Positions 1 to 7,894 of a stretch of DNA of 64,000 nt are shown piece by piece. Below the pieces are notes generated by a model that did no database searches, was not told the origin of the DNA, and saw nothing but the letters and a program-made list of their open reading frames with translations. This DNA is from Clostridium sp. CM027 (GTDB lineage Bacteria; Bacillota; Clostridia; Clostridiales; Clostridiaceae), in contig NZ_CP077725.1 in the NCBI RefSeq assembly GCF_024730565.1, positions 1,798,001 through 1,862,000 on the forward strand, in the 5' to 3' direction. The position numbers were made by a program, and so were the translations under genes. Numbering within the stretch: the first letter of the stretch is position 1; the number at the start of each line of letters is the position of its first letter.

Positions 1-786
1 GTTATTGGTATTGCCTTAGGCGCATTATTTTTATCACCTTTTTATATCATTATTATCAATTCCCTTAAAACAAAAAAAGAATTATTTGCAAGTGTATTGT
101 CCTTTCCTGAAATATTCACTTTAAATAATTATAAAGAAGCATTTGATAGGTTGCACTATTTAAATGCAATTACTAACTCTTTAACAATAACAATATCTGG
201 TGTTATTTTTATTGCAATATTCGCTTCAATGGCGGGCTGGATGTTAGAGCGGACAAAAACAAAACTGAGCAACGCAATTCTTTTGTTATTTATTTCATCC
301 ATGTTAATACCTTTTCAAGCAATCATGTTGCCCCTAGTTAGAATTATGGGTAAATTTAAATTATTGAATATGGGTGGACTCATATTTATGTATCTTGGCT
401 TTGGATCAGCCTTATCCATATTCCTGTATCATGGTTTTGTAAAAGGAATCCCAAAGGAGTTAGATGAAGCTTCCATGTTAGATGGTTGCAACAAATTTCA
501 AACCTTTTGGTATATAATATTTCCTTTGTTAAAACCAATAACTGTTACAGTTTCTATCTTAAATACCGTTTGGATTTGGAATGATTTTTTATTGCCATCC
601 TTAGTTATTAATAGACCAGGAACACAAACATTGCCATTGAGAACTTTCTTTTTCTTTGGTGAATATACCAAACAGTGGAATTTAGCTCTTGCGGGACTAA
701 CTCTCGCAATTATTCCAGTTATAATATTTTATTTTTTAGCACAAAAACAAATTATAAAATCTATTGCAGCTGGAAGCATAAAATAA
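1..786 (+). CDS. Carbohydrate ABC transporter permease, MalG-like (5' partial)
   Basis: Inner-membrane permease of a sugar ABC importer; it would pair with a second permease, an ATPase and a binding protein lying before the window. The frame is open from the first base, so the gene is cut at its 5' end and 261 residues are visible. They hold about five hydrophobic segments and the cytoplasmic EAA loop near visible residue 155 (ELDEASMLDG followed by a PLLKP end), which contacts the ATPase in this family. The C terminus (QIIKSIAAGSIK) is typical of the MalG/CUT1 group. The substrate cannot be told from this subunit. A long hairpin follows about 90 bases downstream. Confidence 0.9.
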   Translation, partial: VIGIALGALFLSPFYIIIINSLKTKKELFASVLSFPEIFTLNNYKEAFDRLHYLNAITNSLTITISGVIFIAIFASMAGWMLERTKTKLSNAILLLFISSMLIPFQAIMLPLVRIMGKFKLLNMGGLIFMYLGFGSALSIFLYHGFVKGIPKELDEASMLDGCNKFQTFWYIIFPLLKPITVTVSILNTVWIWNDFLLPSLVINRPGTQTLPLRTFFFFGEYTKQWNLALAGLTLAIIPVIIFYFLAQKQIIKSIAAGSIK

Positions 787-875
787 TCAGTTTTTCTTTA
801 AATTGTAGATATCTTTAGTGTGAACCAAACTTAGGAATCCATACAATTTCTAAGCTTATTTAAAAATTTCTACAT

Positions 876-937
876 AAATAGCCAACTAATAAATCCCGGA
901 AGATGTTAATTCTCCGGGATTTATTAGTTGGCTATTT
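876..937. terminator. 25-bp perfect inverted repeat, probable terminator
   Basis: Arms at 876-900 and 913-937 are perfectly complementary over 25 bp around a 12-base loop. It follows the sugar permease gene, so termination is likely, although no long T run follows. Apart from this hairpin I see nothing in the 787-1063 gap. Confidence 0.7.
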
Positions 938-1063
938 ATTCAACAGATTCATTCAATAATACGAGTTTTACCATGTGATAGTCGAGTTACAACTAATTTC
1001 AGTAACATTCTAGGATTGTTCTTCATATATTAATACAGTAGAAATATTTGAAGGGAGCCTTTT

Positions 1064-1732
1064 ATGTTCTATTGTCCAAACAATTATAATGATCCTTATC
1101 CGCTATATAGAGTTACCCCTAAGAATTCTTATTTTAGGATTCTTCATGCTTCACCTAAATCCCCAGCTGTTGATGTATATATTAATGATATGTTAAAATT
1201 TAAAAACCTTACTTATGGTGCTTTTACAGATTATATAGAAGTTATGGCTGGAAATTACAATGTAAAATTGTATGCTACAGGTACTAAAACTACACCTGTA
1301 CTTAATAAAAATATTTTTATTCCGCCTGAAAAAATTTACACCGTTGCAGTTATTGGTCTATTACCTAACATTGAGTTACTACCTATTCCAGAACCTATAG
1401 TTATAAATCCTAGTAACAATGCTTATATTAAATTTGCTCATTTATCACCTAATCTCGGTGCTGTAGATGTTGCATTACCAGACGGTAAAATTCTACTTAA
1501 AAATATTAAGTACAAACAATTTACTGATTATATAGAAGTCCCTGTTGGAACTTATACTTTAGAAGTTAGACCTACTGGTACCACGAATATTGCTTTATAC
1601 GTCCCTAATATAAAACTAAAACCTAATCGTTTTTACACTGTTTATGCTGTAGGATTAGCTAACGATATTCCAGGCCTTCAAGCTCTAATTCCTCTTGATG
1701 GTAGTTCTTATTTAGATTTACGCGAAGATTAG
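1064..1732 (+). CDS. DUF4397 domain protein
   Basis: A 222-residue protein made of two tandem copies of the same beta-rich module, roughly residues 20-105 and 120-205. Each begins with a similar phrase (FRILHASPKSPAVDVY and IKFAHLSPNLGAVDVA) and contains TDYIEV followed by a tyrosine and threonine-rich strand. This is the DUF4397 signature, common in Clostridium and Bacillus and often a cell-surface or spore-associated protein; the function is not established. There is no signal peptide. The start is supported by GAAGGGAG nine bases upstream. It is a single gene, convergent with the subtilisin-like gene and separated from it by a shared hairpin. Confidence 0.85.
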   Translation: MFYCPNNYNDPYPLYRVTPKNSYFRILHASPKSPAVDVYINDMLKFKNLTYGAFTDYIEVMAGNYNVKLYATGTKTTPVLNKNIFIPPEKIYTVAVIGLLPNIELLPIPEPIVINPSNNAYIKFAHLSPNLGAVDVALPDGKILLKNIKYKQFTDYIEVPVGTYTLEVRPTGTTNIALYVPNIKLKPNRFYTVYAVGLANDIPGLQALIPLDGSSYLDLRED

Positions 1733-1765
1733 TTATTGCGTGTTTTTGATAAAAAATATTAAAAT

Positions 1766-1802
1766 TAAAGTTCTAGGATTTGCAAAAATTCCTAGAACTT
1801 TA
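1766..1802. terminator. Bidirectional terminator hairpin
   Basis: Perfect arms TAAAGTTCTAGGA and its complement around an 11-base loop, between the convergent DUF4397 and subtilase genes. A and T runs flank both sides. Confidence 0.75.
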
Positions 1803-1818
1803 TGGTGCGCTGAAATTC

Positions 1819-3135
1819 TTACTTATCATCCTTTAATGCTTCTATTAATTTTATTGGATTTATCAGTTTGCCTGTTTTGGTTTCTTTACCTTCATTGCTT
1901 ATATCCATGGCATCGCCTGTTCTCAGTGCAGTACTCCAAAATAAATCAGGAGTGATATTGGGTTTTACTTGACAAGACAGGGCATATAGTCCAGCAAGAT
2001 AAGGTTCTACCGAGCTCCACCCACCTATTCTATTAAAACTGTAGCCCTTGACATCTTCAGGAATCGCAAAGGTTTTTGAGCTCATTGGAACTAATAGCAA
2101 TTCTTTTGCTGCTAATTTATTATACTTTTCTTCATAATATTTACCAAATCCAGGTATCTCTGCTACGAAAGAAATCCAATTACTCCATTTATGAGGTTTG
2201 TAGGAGGATTGTTTCTCTGGATCAGCCATAGGTTCTCTATCAACTCCATAATACCAAAACTTATAATTAGAAGTTTCAAATATATTGGCAGAAATAACGA
2301 AAATCCCAGCATTTTCGGCTCTTTTCACAGCTTCATTCATTTCCTTATATCCTTTATTATTGGGACCCCATACAGCTGAAATTGATAATACTCTTATTTT
2401 ATCTTTTTCAGAAAGAGTTTTATTAATTTTTAGAATTTTATCAATTGCTTTTGCCTCCCATATGAAATTTATTTCTCCATTTCCATTCTTAATATCTAAA
2501 TTATAGCAACCAATATAATAAAGATTAGCTTTTGGTGCAACTCCTATTGACTTACCTACAGCTATTGAAGTCATTGCAGGCCCATGCATTGATGCTTTTC
2601 CATTGCCATTGATCTCATCATAGAACTTTATCTGATCTTTATATTCTTCATGATCAACTAATAAGGGCTGGTCTATTATAGCAATATTAATTCCTCTACC
2701 ATCTATACCCTCATTGTTAAGCTTGCTTATTCCTAATCCTTGATTTTTACCAAGCTCCAAAATGGTATCTGGCTTATATTCTTTTGTCATTTTTTCAGGC
2801 CATTTAGTATGATTACTAAAAAAGCAATTACTAAGTTGTTCACTATTTTGACTTAGATTGACATTACTTAAGTCACTATACCGTAAATCAAGATAACCGT
2901 TAAAATTTTTCACATCTCCTAAGAACTTTGATTTGTGACCTGTTATTACATTAAGACCACCAATATTTTCTCCAGATGCAGGAGGATGCCTCACAATATA
3001 CGTCCCACTTTTAGAAGTAGGAGTATTTTCACTATTAGAGCTTTGTAATGCAGTAGTTACAGCATTATTTTTTGCATTGCAACCTGAAAGCATTAAAACT
3101 ATAGATAATGCCAACAACAAATATATTTTTCTCAT
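1819..3135 (-). CDS. Subtilisin-like (S8) serine peptidase lipoprotein
   Basis: A 438-residue lipoprotein. The N terminus is a signal peptide ending in the lipobox LSGC (Cys19), so the mature protein should be tethered outside the membrane. The S8 triad can be placed: Asp155 in IAIIDQP, His184 in MHGPAMTSIAVG, Ser374 in GGWSSVEPYLAG, with Asn284 (ISAN) as the oxyanion residue. The surrounding motifs are divergent: the usual DTG is DQP and GTSMAAP is GWSSVEP, so the substrate may be specialised. About 120 residues precede the catalytic Asp. The gene follows an ABC-2 permease gene by 18 bases and is the last gene of the sigma-ABC cluster. GGAGG precedes the ATG. Activity is inferred. Confidence 0.8.
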   Translation of the reverse strand: MRKIYLLLALSIVLMLSGCNAKNNAVTTALQSSNSENTPTSKSGTYIVRHPPASGENIGGLNVITGHKSKFLGDVKNFNGYLDLRYSDLSNVNLSQNSEQLSNCFFSNHTKWPEKMTKEYKPDTILELGKNQGLGISKLNNEGIDGRGINIAIIDQPLLVDHEEYKDQIKFYDEINGNGKASMHGPAMTSIAVGKSIGVAPKANLYYIGCYNLDIKNGNGEINFIWEAKAIDKILKINKTLSEKDKIRVLSISAVWGPNNKGYKEMNEAVKRAENAGIFVISANIFETSNYKFWYYGVDREPMADPEKQSSYKPHKWSNWISFVAEIPGFGKYYEEKYNKLAAKELLLVPMSSKTFAIPEDVKGYSFNRIGGWSSVEPYLAGLYALSCQVKPNITPDLFWSTALRTGDAMDISNEGKETKTGKLINPIKLIEALKDDK

Positions 3136-3153
3136 ATTTATCCTCCAAATTTC

Positions 3154-4185
3154 TTAATCTGAAACATTATGATTAATAAATAAGCGCTTAGTCATTAATA
3201 TACAACTTATTGATGCTACTAACATTACAAAGAATGCTAGATAAGGATATAATACAGGATATCCCAGTATATTAAACGCTTTAAAGTCTTTATACAAATA
3301 ATCCGAATAAATGTATCTTATATAATAAAAATCTGTTAAATTCTTTAGCCACTCTGGAAGAATACTTTGAATAATTTCAATTACATTTATAGCTACAACA
3401 GCTGCAATTCCAGTGAATGCCGGAATAAGCAAATTTTTAGCTTTTGCAGAAATAACTAAAATGAATAAACCAAGAGCTATACCCGCAGTAAGATTAGTTA
3501 GAAATTGAAGAACAAAATGTCCAAACATGCTTAAAGGGAATGCAACACCGCTATAATTACCCAGCATACTTATATCGAAAATTGTCTGAAGTGTACATGC
3601 AAAACCTGCAATAACAATGATATATACTACCGCCGCTAATATTTTTGCTCTTACTATAGTATTTCTTCCTTTTTTACTACTTAGTATTAGAGAATCAACA
3701 CCAGTTGAATATTCCTCAGAAAATATAGGAGATATTCCAAGTATAATAAGAAACGCAATAAAGCAATATATATCATTTTTTCTAAGAATAGCCGGCCATA
3801 TACTATGGTAACTGATGGTTTCTGGTGATCCTATCTTTTTAAGGTAATTATATTCTAGGTTCTTTTTCCTATAAGTATAACTACTTATCCCCTTTACTTT
3901 TTGAATTTTTGTTATTTCATTTTTTAGTTTAGTAAGCTTCTCTTTGTGATTTGACCACAATATGTTAGGACGAGAAATTGTGCTATATAATATCTCCTGC
4001 TCCATATTACTTACCATTATTGTACTTTTACCAGTATTAATTGCATTATTATATTTTTTAAATGTATTATTTACATTAGAAAGCTGCGAAGCTATTAATA
4101 CAATGAAACCTGCAAGTATCACTATTCCAATAATTACTATCTTTTTCGAAAAAATTTTATATAATTCATATCTTACTAAATCCAT
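3154..4185 (-). CDS. ABC-2 type transporter permease
   Basis: A 343-residue membrane protein with an N-terminal transmembrane helix (about residues 17-35), an extracytoplasmic stretch of about 100 residues rich in Lys and Asn, then five more hydrophobic segments from about residue 135. The phrase ISPIFSEEYSTGVDSLIL after the second helix is characteristic of ABC-2 permeases and is also found in the next gene (LSGVFSEEYSSGMDALIL), so the two are paralogues and probably form a heterodimer. A strong GGAGGTG site precedes the ATG. It lies between the other permease gene and the lipoprotein peptidase gene on the same strand. The substrate is unknown. Confidence 0.85.
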   Translation of the reverse strand: MDLVRYELYKIFSKKIVIIGIVILAGFIVLIASQLSNVNNTFKKYNNAINTGKSTIMVSNMEQEILYSTISRPNILWSNHKEKLTKLKNEITKIQKVKGISSYTYRKKNLEYNYLKKIGSPETISYHSIWPAILRKNDIYCFIAFLIILGISPIFSEEYSTGVDSLILSSKKGRNTIVRAKILAAVVYIIVIAGFACTLQTIFDISMLGNYSGVAFPLSMFGHFVLQFLTNLTAGIALGLFILVISAKAKNLLIPAFTGIAAVVAINVIEIIQSILPEWLKNLTDFYYIRYIYSDYLYKDFKAFNILGYPVLYPYLAFFVMLVASISCILMTKRLFINHNVSD

Positions 4186-4220
4186 AAACTCACCTCCATC
4201 TATACTTCAAAAACTGTAAT

Positions 4221-5324
4221 TTAATTAACAACTTCATGTTTTCTAAAAGAGTGCTTTGTAATATATATAGAAATCATAGAAAATATTATTAAAGCGATAC
4301 CACAAGCGACTATATTTATCACAGGTGTCCCAAATATATTATAGGTATTAACCATTTGTAATGAATCAGAAGGACTTATAAAAAAGCAATATGAATTTAT
4401 AAGTCCAAGTATAGAATGCTCAATCCCCATATTTCCAGCAAGATATAAAGGCATTATAATTGCTGCAAAACTAACGAAGAACGTTACCAGTAGATTCCTT
4501 ATACGTGAGGAAAACATTAAAATCAATAACCCAAAGGCTAATATCCCTATAAACATCATCAAGAACTGCAATAAATATACCTGAGATATATTTAGCTGAT
4601 ATGGGCTAAAAGAATACATTCCCAAAGCTTGCATCGGTCTATCAAAACCTTCTATATTTCCATAGCATAAAACAGATGATAGAATCGGTATAATTCCAAA
4701 TATTAAAGCAATAGAAGAAGAATAGATACATGAAGCAATGAGTTTTGCAGTAATTATAGTTTTTTTACCATACTTGCTGCTTAATATAAGTGCATCCATA
4801 CCACTCGAATATTCTTCTGAAAATACTCCTGAAAGCCCCAAACATAAAAGTAGTAATAACCCAACAATAATGCTACTTGTACCTATAAGATTAATATCCC
4901 CCCAAAGACCTAAGTAATAAGGCTTTGCATCTTTATTTACTTTTTTATACATATTAAGTTCCATAACCTTTGATTTGTACTCATATCCAGTGATGCCACT
5001 GGCCTTCATTCCATTTAACTTATCTTGCAATTCAGCAACATTTTCAGCATTATTTGTTTTATATTCCTCTAAGTTAAAGATATTTGTATAGATTGATAAT
5101 CCCTCTTTTTCTTTTTGCGTAATTTGACTAAGTTTTGTTACATTACCACCAGTTTTATAATATTCTTTGACTAGATTTTTAGCCTCTATCGCTTTATTCC
5201 CACCACCTGTCAATATTGTACTTAATATTAGAATTGTTACAAACACTGCCAAGGAAATTAAAACACTTTTCTTATAAAAAATTTTATAAAGCTCATGCTT
5301 TATTAAATTAAATAGCTTGCTCAT
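4221..5324 (-). CDS. ABC-2 type transporter permease
   Basis: A 367-residue permease paralogous to the following gene: one N-terminal helix, an external loop of about 110 residues, the FSEEYSSGMDALILSS motif, and about five further helices. I place the start at the ATG at 5324, because GAGGAGG lies ten bases before it; the in-frame TTG further upstream would overlap that site. The start lies inside the last codons of the ATPase gene (17-base overlap), so the two are translationally coupled. Likely the second half of the exporter channel energised by the adjacent ATPase. Confidence 0.85.
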   Translation of the reverse strand: MSKLFNLIKHELYKIFYKKSVLISLAVFVTILILSTILTGGGNKAIEAKNLVKEYYKTGGNVTKLSQITQKEKEGLSIYTNIFNLEEYKTNNAENVAELQDKLNGMKASGITGYEYKSKVMELNMYKKVNKDAKPYYLGLWGDINLIGTSSIIVGLLLLLCLGLSGVFSEEYSSGMDALILSSKYGKKTIITAKLIASCIYSSSIALIFGIIPILSSVLCYGNIEGFDRPMQALGMYSFSPYQLNISQVYLLQFLMMFIGILAFGLLILMFSSRIRNLLVTFFVSFAAIIMPLYLAGNMGIEHSILGLINSYCFFISPSDSLQMVNTYNIFGTPVINIVACGIALIIFSMISIYITKHSFRKHEVVN

Positions 5325-6192
5325 CAGTTTGTTCCTCCTCAAAATAATACATGTATAAATCCTCTAGTCTTGGAACTTCAACTTTCGCTTTAGGTAAAGG
5401 TTTTTCATCGCTTATTATTCTTACTTCAATGCCTTTTTCTTTTCTCATTATATTGCCTACTTTAAAATCCTTATTAAGCTCATTTAGCATATTTTCCTCA
5501 ACTATAGCGCTCCATACTTTGTTTTCCATATTCTTTAGAATATTATCGATAGAATCTTTTTCAATAAGCTCTCCATTTTTAAGCAGAAGTACTTCCTTTG
5601 AAATATATTCTATATCCGAAACAATGTGAGTAGAAAATATTATTATTTTATCCTTTGACATATCTGATATCAAATTTCTGAATCTTATCCGCTCCTTTGG
5701 ATCAAGTCCTGTGGTAGGTTCATCCAATATAAGAATTTTAGGATCATTTAGTAATGCCTGTGCTATTCCTATTCTTTGTTTCATTCCACCTGAAAATGTT
5801 CCCAGCTTTTTTTTACTAACTGCCTTCAAATTAACAAGTTCAAGCAGTTCGTCAACCTTTCTTTGGGCAGAACGTGTATCAAGTCCCTTCAAGGCTGAAA
5901 TGTACATAAGAAACCTATGGGCAGTAAAATCTTTATATATACCAAAATTTTGCGGTAAATATCCCAGAATATCCCGATACCTATCTCCCATTACCTTAAT
6001 ATCCTCACCATTAAGAATAACTCTTCCTCCTGTTGGATTTAAAATATCCGTCATTATTCTCATAAGTGTTGTCTTCCCCGAACCATTAGGACCAAGAAGT
6101 CCATACACTCCTGGGGTTAGTTTAACCTTTAGATTTTTAACCGCATATTTGTCTTTGTACTGTTTTGATATGTTTTCAAGCACTAATTTCAA
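5308..6192 (-). CDS. ABC transporter ATP-binding protein
   Basis: A 294-residue ATPase subunit of the ABC-2 exporter. It has Walker A (GPNGSGKTT), the Q-loop phrase YLPQNFGIYKDFT, the signature FSGGMKQR, Walker B (ILILDEPTTGLD) and the switch histidine (STHIVSD). The C-terminal 70 residues form the extra domain usual in exporter ATPases of the CcmA/BcrA type. I take TTG at 6192 as the start because GAGGGG lies eight bases upstream; a longer frame would run through that site. It overlaps the membrane-protein gene upstream by 17 bases and the permease gene downstream by 17 bases. Confidence 0.9.
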   Translation of the reverse strand: MKLVLENISKQYKDKYAVKNLKVKLTPGVYGLLGPNGSGKTTLMRIMTDILNPTGGRVILNGEDIKVMGDRYRDILGYLPQNFGIYKDFTAHRFLMYISALKGLDTRSAQRKVDELLELVNLKAVSKKKLGTFSGGMKQRIGIAQALLNDPKILILDEPTTGLDPKERIRFRNLISDMSKDKIIIFSTHIVSDIEYISKEVLLLKNGELIEKDSIDNILKNMENKVWSAIVEENMLNELNKDFKVGNIMRKEKGIEVRIISDEKPLPKAKVEVPRLEDLYMYYFEEEQTDEQAI

Positions 6193-7003
6193 TTTGATTT
6201 CCCCTCTCAAAAATATTATTATATCTGCTTTGTAAAGCTTTAAGCTGTAGTACTAACATTAATGTACTGATTGATAATATAACCATATATGCAACAGTAT
6301 CAAGTTGCATAATGGTATTTACAAATTTCTTATCGATGCACATATATAAAATTACCATTGACCAAATTGATACAATCGCAGCTACCGCATAATCTCCTTT
6401 GATTTTCATTGCTATCCAAAGTGATACTCCGGAAACCAATGTAAGCGGTGTTAGCCACAGTACTGATAGCTTCCATAGATCTATATTGCTCCTAAACATG
6501 TATAGAACGACGGAAAGTGCTGTATTCATAAATATACTGTAAATTCCTATAACTAATATTCTCGAAAGCATTATCTCAATAGCTGATATTTTACAGCTTA
6601 GTTCAATTTCAAGCACACCACTGTCACGACCTTTGAATACCTCAACTATACCTAAAATAGAAGGCAAAGGCGCTAACGCCATAATGGTAATGTATGGATC
6701 AATCTGATTAATAGATATAAAATACCCTATAATGAATATTGCGGTGCAGAAAACCCAGTAAATCTTACTTATAAAAGTTATTTCTCCTGCTGCCATCCTT
6801 ATAATATGGCAGAACTTTTTAAATCTTTCATTTTTTATCGGTACATATTGTCTCAGAACTTCTATCGTTGCATCTATTTCCTCTTCCCCTGGGAGTTCTA
6901 TTGTATAATTTTGCATATACGTGAGCAACTCTTCTACTGCCTTGTCATCATTATCTGGTATGACCTGAGATTTAGCGATAAGATTCTTTGGCACTTTTTT
7001 CAT
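6176..7003 (-). CDS. Polytopic membrane protein, candidate partner of the ECF sigma factor
   Basis: A 275-residue protein with a cytoplasmic N-terminal region of about 75 residues and then about six hydrophobic segments. I recognise no named domain; there is no HxxxCxxC zinc anti-sigma motif. ATG at 7003 is chosen because AAAGGAG lies eight bases upstream. The gene overlaps the sigma gene by 32 bases and the ATPase gene by 17 bases. Its position, directly after a sigma gene with a soluble N terminus and a membrane domain, suggests an anti-sigma role. Alternatively it is a third membrane component of the ABC system, since the phrase GRDSGVLEIELS resembles the permease motif. Both readings are inference. 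Confidence 0.65.
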   Translation of the reverse strand: MKKVPKNLIAKSQVIPDNDDKAVEELLTYMQNYTIELPGEEEIDATIEVLRQYVPIKNERFKKFCHIIRMAAGEITFISKIYWVFCTAIFIIGYFISINQIDPYITIMALAPLPSILGIVEVFKGRDSGVLEIELSCKISAIEIMLSRILVIGIYSIFMNTALSVVLYMFRSNIDLWKLSVLWLTPLTLVSGVSLWIAMKIKGDYAVAAIVSIWSMVILYMCIDKKFVNTIMQLDTVAYMVILSISTLMLVLQLKALQSRYNNIFERGNQIEISA

Positions 7004-7547
7004 TTTTTTCACTCCTTTCAAATACTTGTTTAAGTTTTCCTATGCCTTGCTTTAGTCTCGACTTTACTGTTGATTCATTACTTTGTGTTATATATGCAAT
7101 ATCCTTAATCTTTAAATCATGATAATATTTTAAAATTATAGCATTTCTTTGAAATTGGGGAAGTGTCGTAATTGCATTTTTTATCTTCTGCCTCTCAATT
7201 TTCCTACTCATTATTTCATAAACATTGCTATTTTTATCAATTATATTTGTATTAAGCTCTATGTTACTTTTATTTTTTATAGCGCCGCTACTTCTAAAAT
7301 AATCATTGCATGTATTTGCTGCAATCCGTAGCAACCAATTTTTAAACTTTCCTTCATCTTTATAAGATTTAATTGATTTAACAAGCTTTATTAAAACTTC
7401 TTGTGTAATATCGTAAGATGTATGATAGTCTCCAATATGTCTATATATAAATGAAAACAATAATTTATAATTGTTTTTAACCAAAATTTCCATTGCATAT
7501 TGATTTCCGCTTTGTATTTCCTTAATTAATTCTTCATCAGTCGACAT
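6972..7547 (-). CDS. ECF-type RNA polymerase sigma factor
   Basis: A 191-residue sigma-70 family protein with only regions 2 and 4. Region 2 covers about residues 20-85 (SFIYRHIGDYHTSYDITQEV then the KNWLLRIAANTCNDYFR phrase), and region 4 about residues 130-180, with the helix-turn-helix IKDIAYITQSNESTVKSRL. It is the first gene of the minus-strand cluster and overlaps the next gene, which fits an ECF factor controlling its own export system. A purine-rich AAGGGTGG site precedes the ATG. It should recruit polymerase to a promoter upstream of itself, but I could not define that promoter. Confidence 0.9.
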   Translation of the reverse strand: MSTDEELIKEIQSGNQYAMEILVKNNYKLLFSFIYRHIGDYHTSYDITQEVLIKLVKSIKSYKDEGKFKNWLLRIAANTCNDYFRSSGAIKNKSNIELNTNIIDKNSNVYEIMSRKIERQKIKNAITTLPQFQRNAIILKYYHDLKIKDIAYITQSNESTVKSRLKQGIGKLKQVFERSEKNEKSAKESYR

Positions 7548-7617
7548 TCCATCACCACCCTTCTACATATAATAACGTAAAGTTTTATTTAAAAGTTTTA
7601 AATAAAAAAATAAAATT

Positions 7618-7658
7618 AGCCTATATCTTAAATTACTATGTAAAATAAGATATAGGCT
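7618..7658. other. 13-bp inverted repeat in a divergent intergenic region
   Basis: Perfect arms AGCCTATATCTTA (7618-7630) and its complement (7646-7658), spacer 15 bases. It sits between the divergent sigma and PTS genes, so it terminates neither; an operator or an RNA hairpin is possible. Confidence 0.45.
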
Positions 7659-7729
7659 TTACTTTATAGGCTAATAACCTCACTAATAATTCACTATATA
7701 TTAGGCTTGTCATTTTTTTGTATATCTTA

Positions 7730-7758
7730 TTGATGTGTTTATAATAAGATGTTATAAT
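7730..7758 (+). promoter_or_regulatory. Predicted sigma-A promoter of the PTS IIC gene
   Basis: TTGATG (7730-7735), a 17-base spacer, and a consensus TATAAT (7753-7758). The predicted transcription start is about 7765, at the left end of a long palindrome. Confidence 0.6.
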
Positions 7759-7762
7759 GTTG

Positions 7763-7806
7763 TCAGGTGCACATGTATATACACCAGTATATACATGTGC
7801 ACCTGA
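7763..7806 (+). promoter_or_regulatory. 19-bp palindrome at the predicted transcript start
   Basis: Arms 7763-7781 and 7788-7806 (TCAGGTGCACATGTATATA and its complement) are perfect around the six-base loop CACCAG. It begins about five bases after the TATAAT box. As DNA it could be an operator; as RNA it would cap the 5' end of a leader of about 130 bases. Confidence 0.6.
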
Positions 7807-7894
7807 GTTAAATAACAGTTTATGTGCATAATATTATAAACATCCTTTATATTCATAACTTAACAAAGTATATATTTTATTAGGAGGAAACCTC

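Noticed and set aside
1740-1955. 71-codon frame after the DUF4397 gene
   Set aside because: It runs through the terminator hairpin and antisense to the subtilase gene; no support.
5711-6235. 174-codon open frame on the plus strand
   Set aside because: Antisense to a clearly coding ABC ATPase; no ribosome binding site or recognisable protein.
1819-7547. Lantibiotic biosynthesis cluster
   Set aside because: An ABC exporter plus subtilase suggested it, but there is no modification enzyme and no precursor peptide in or beside the cluster.
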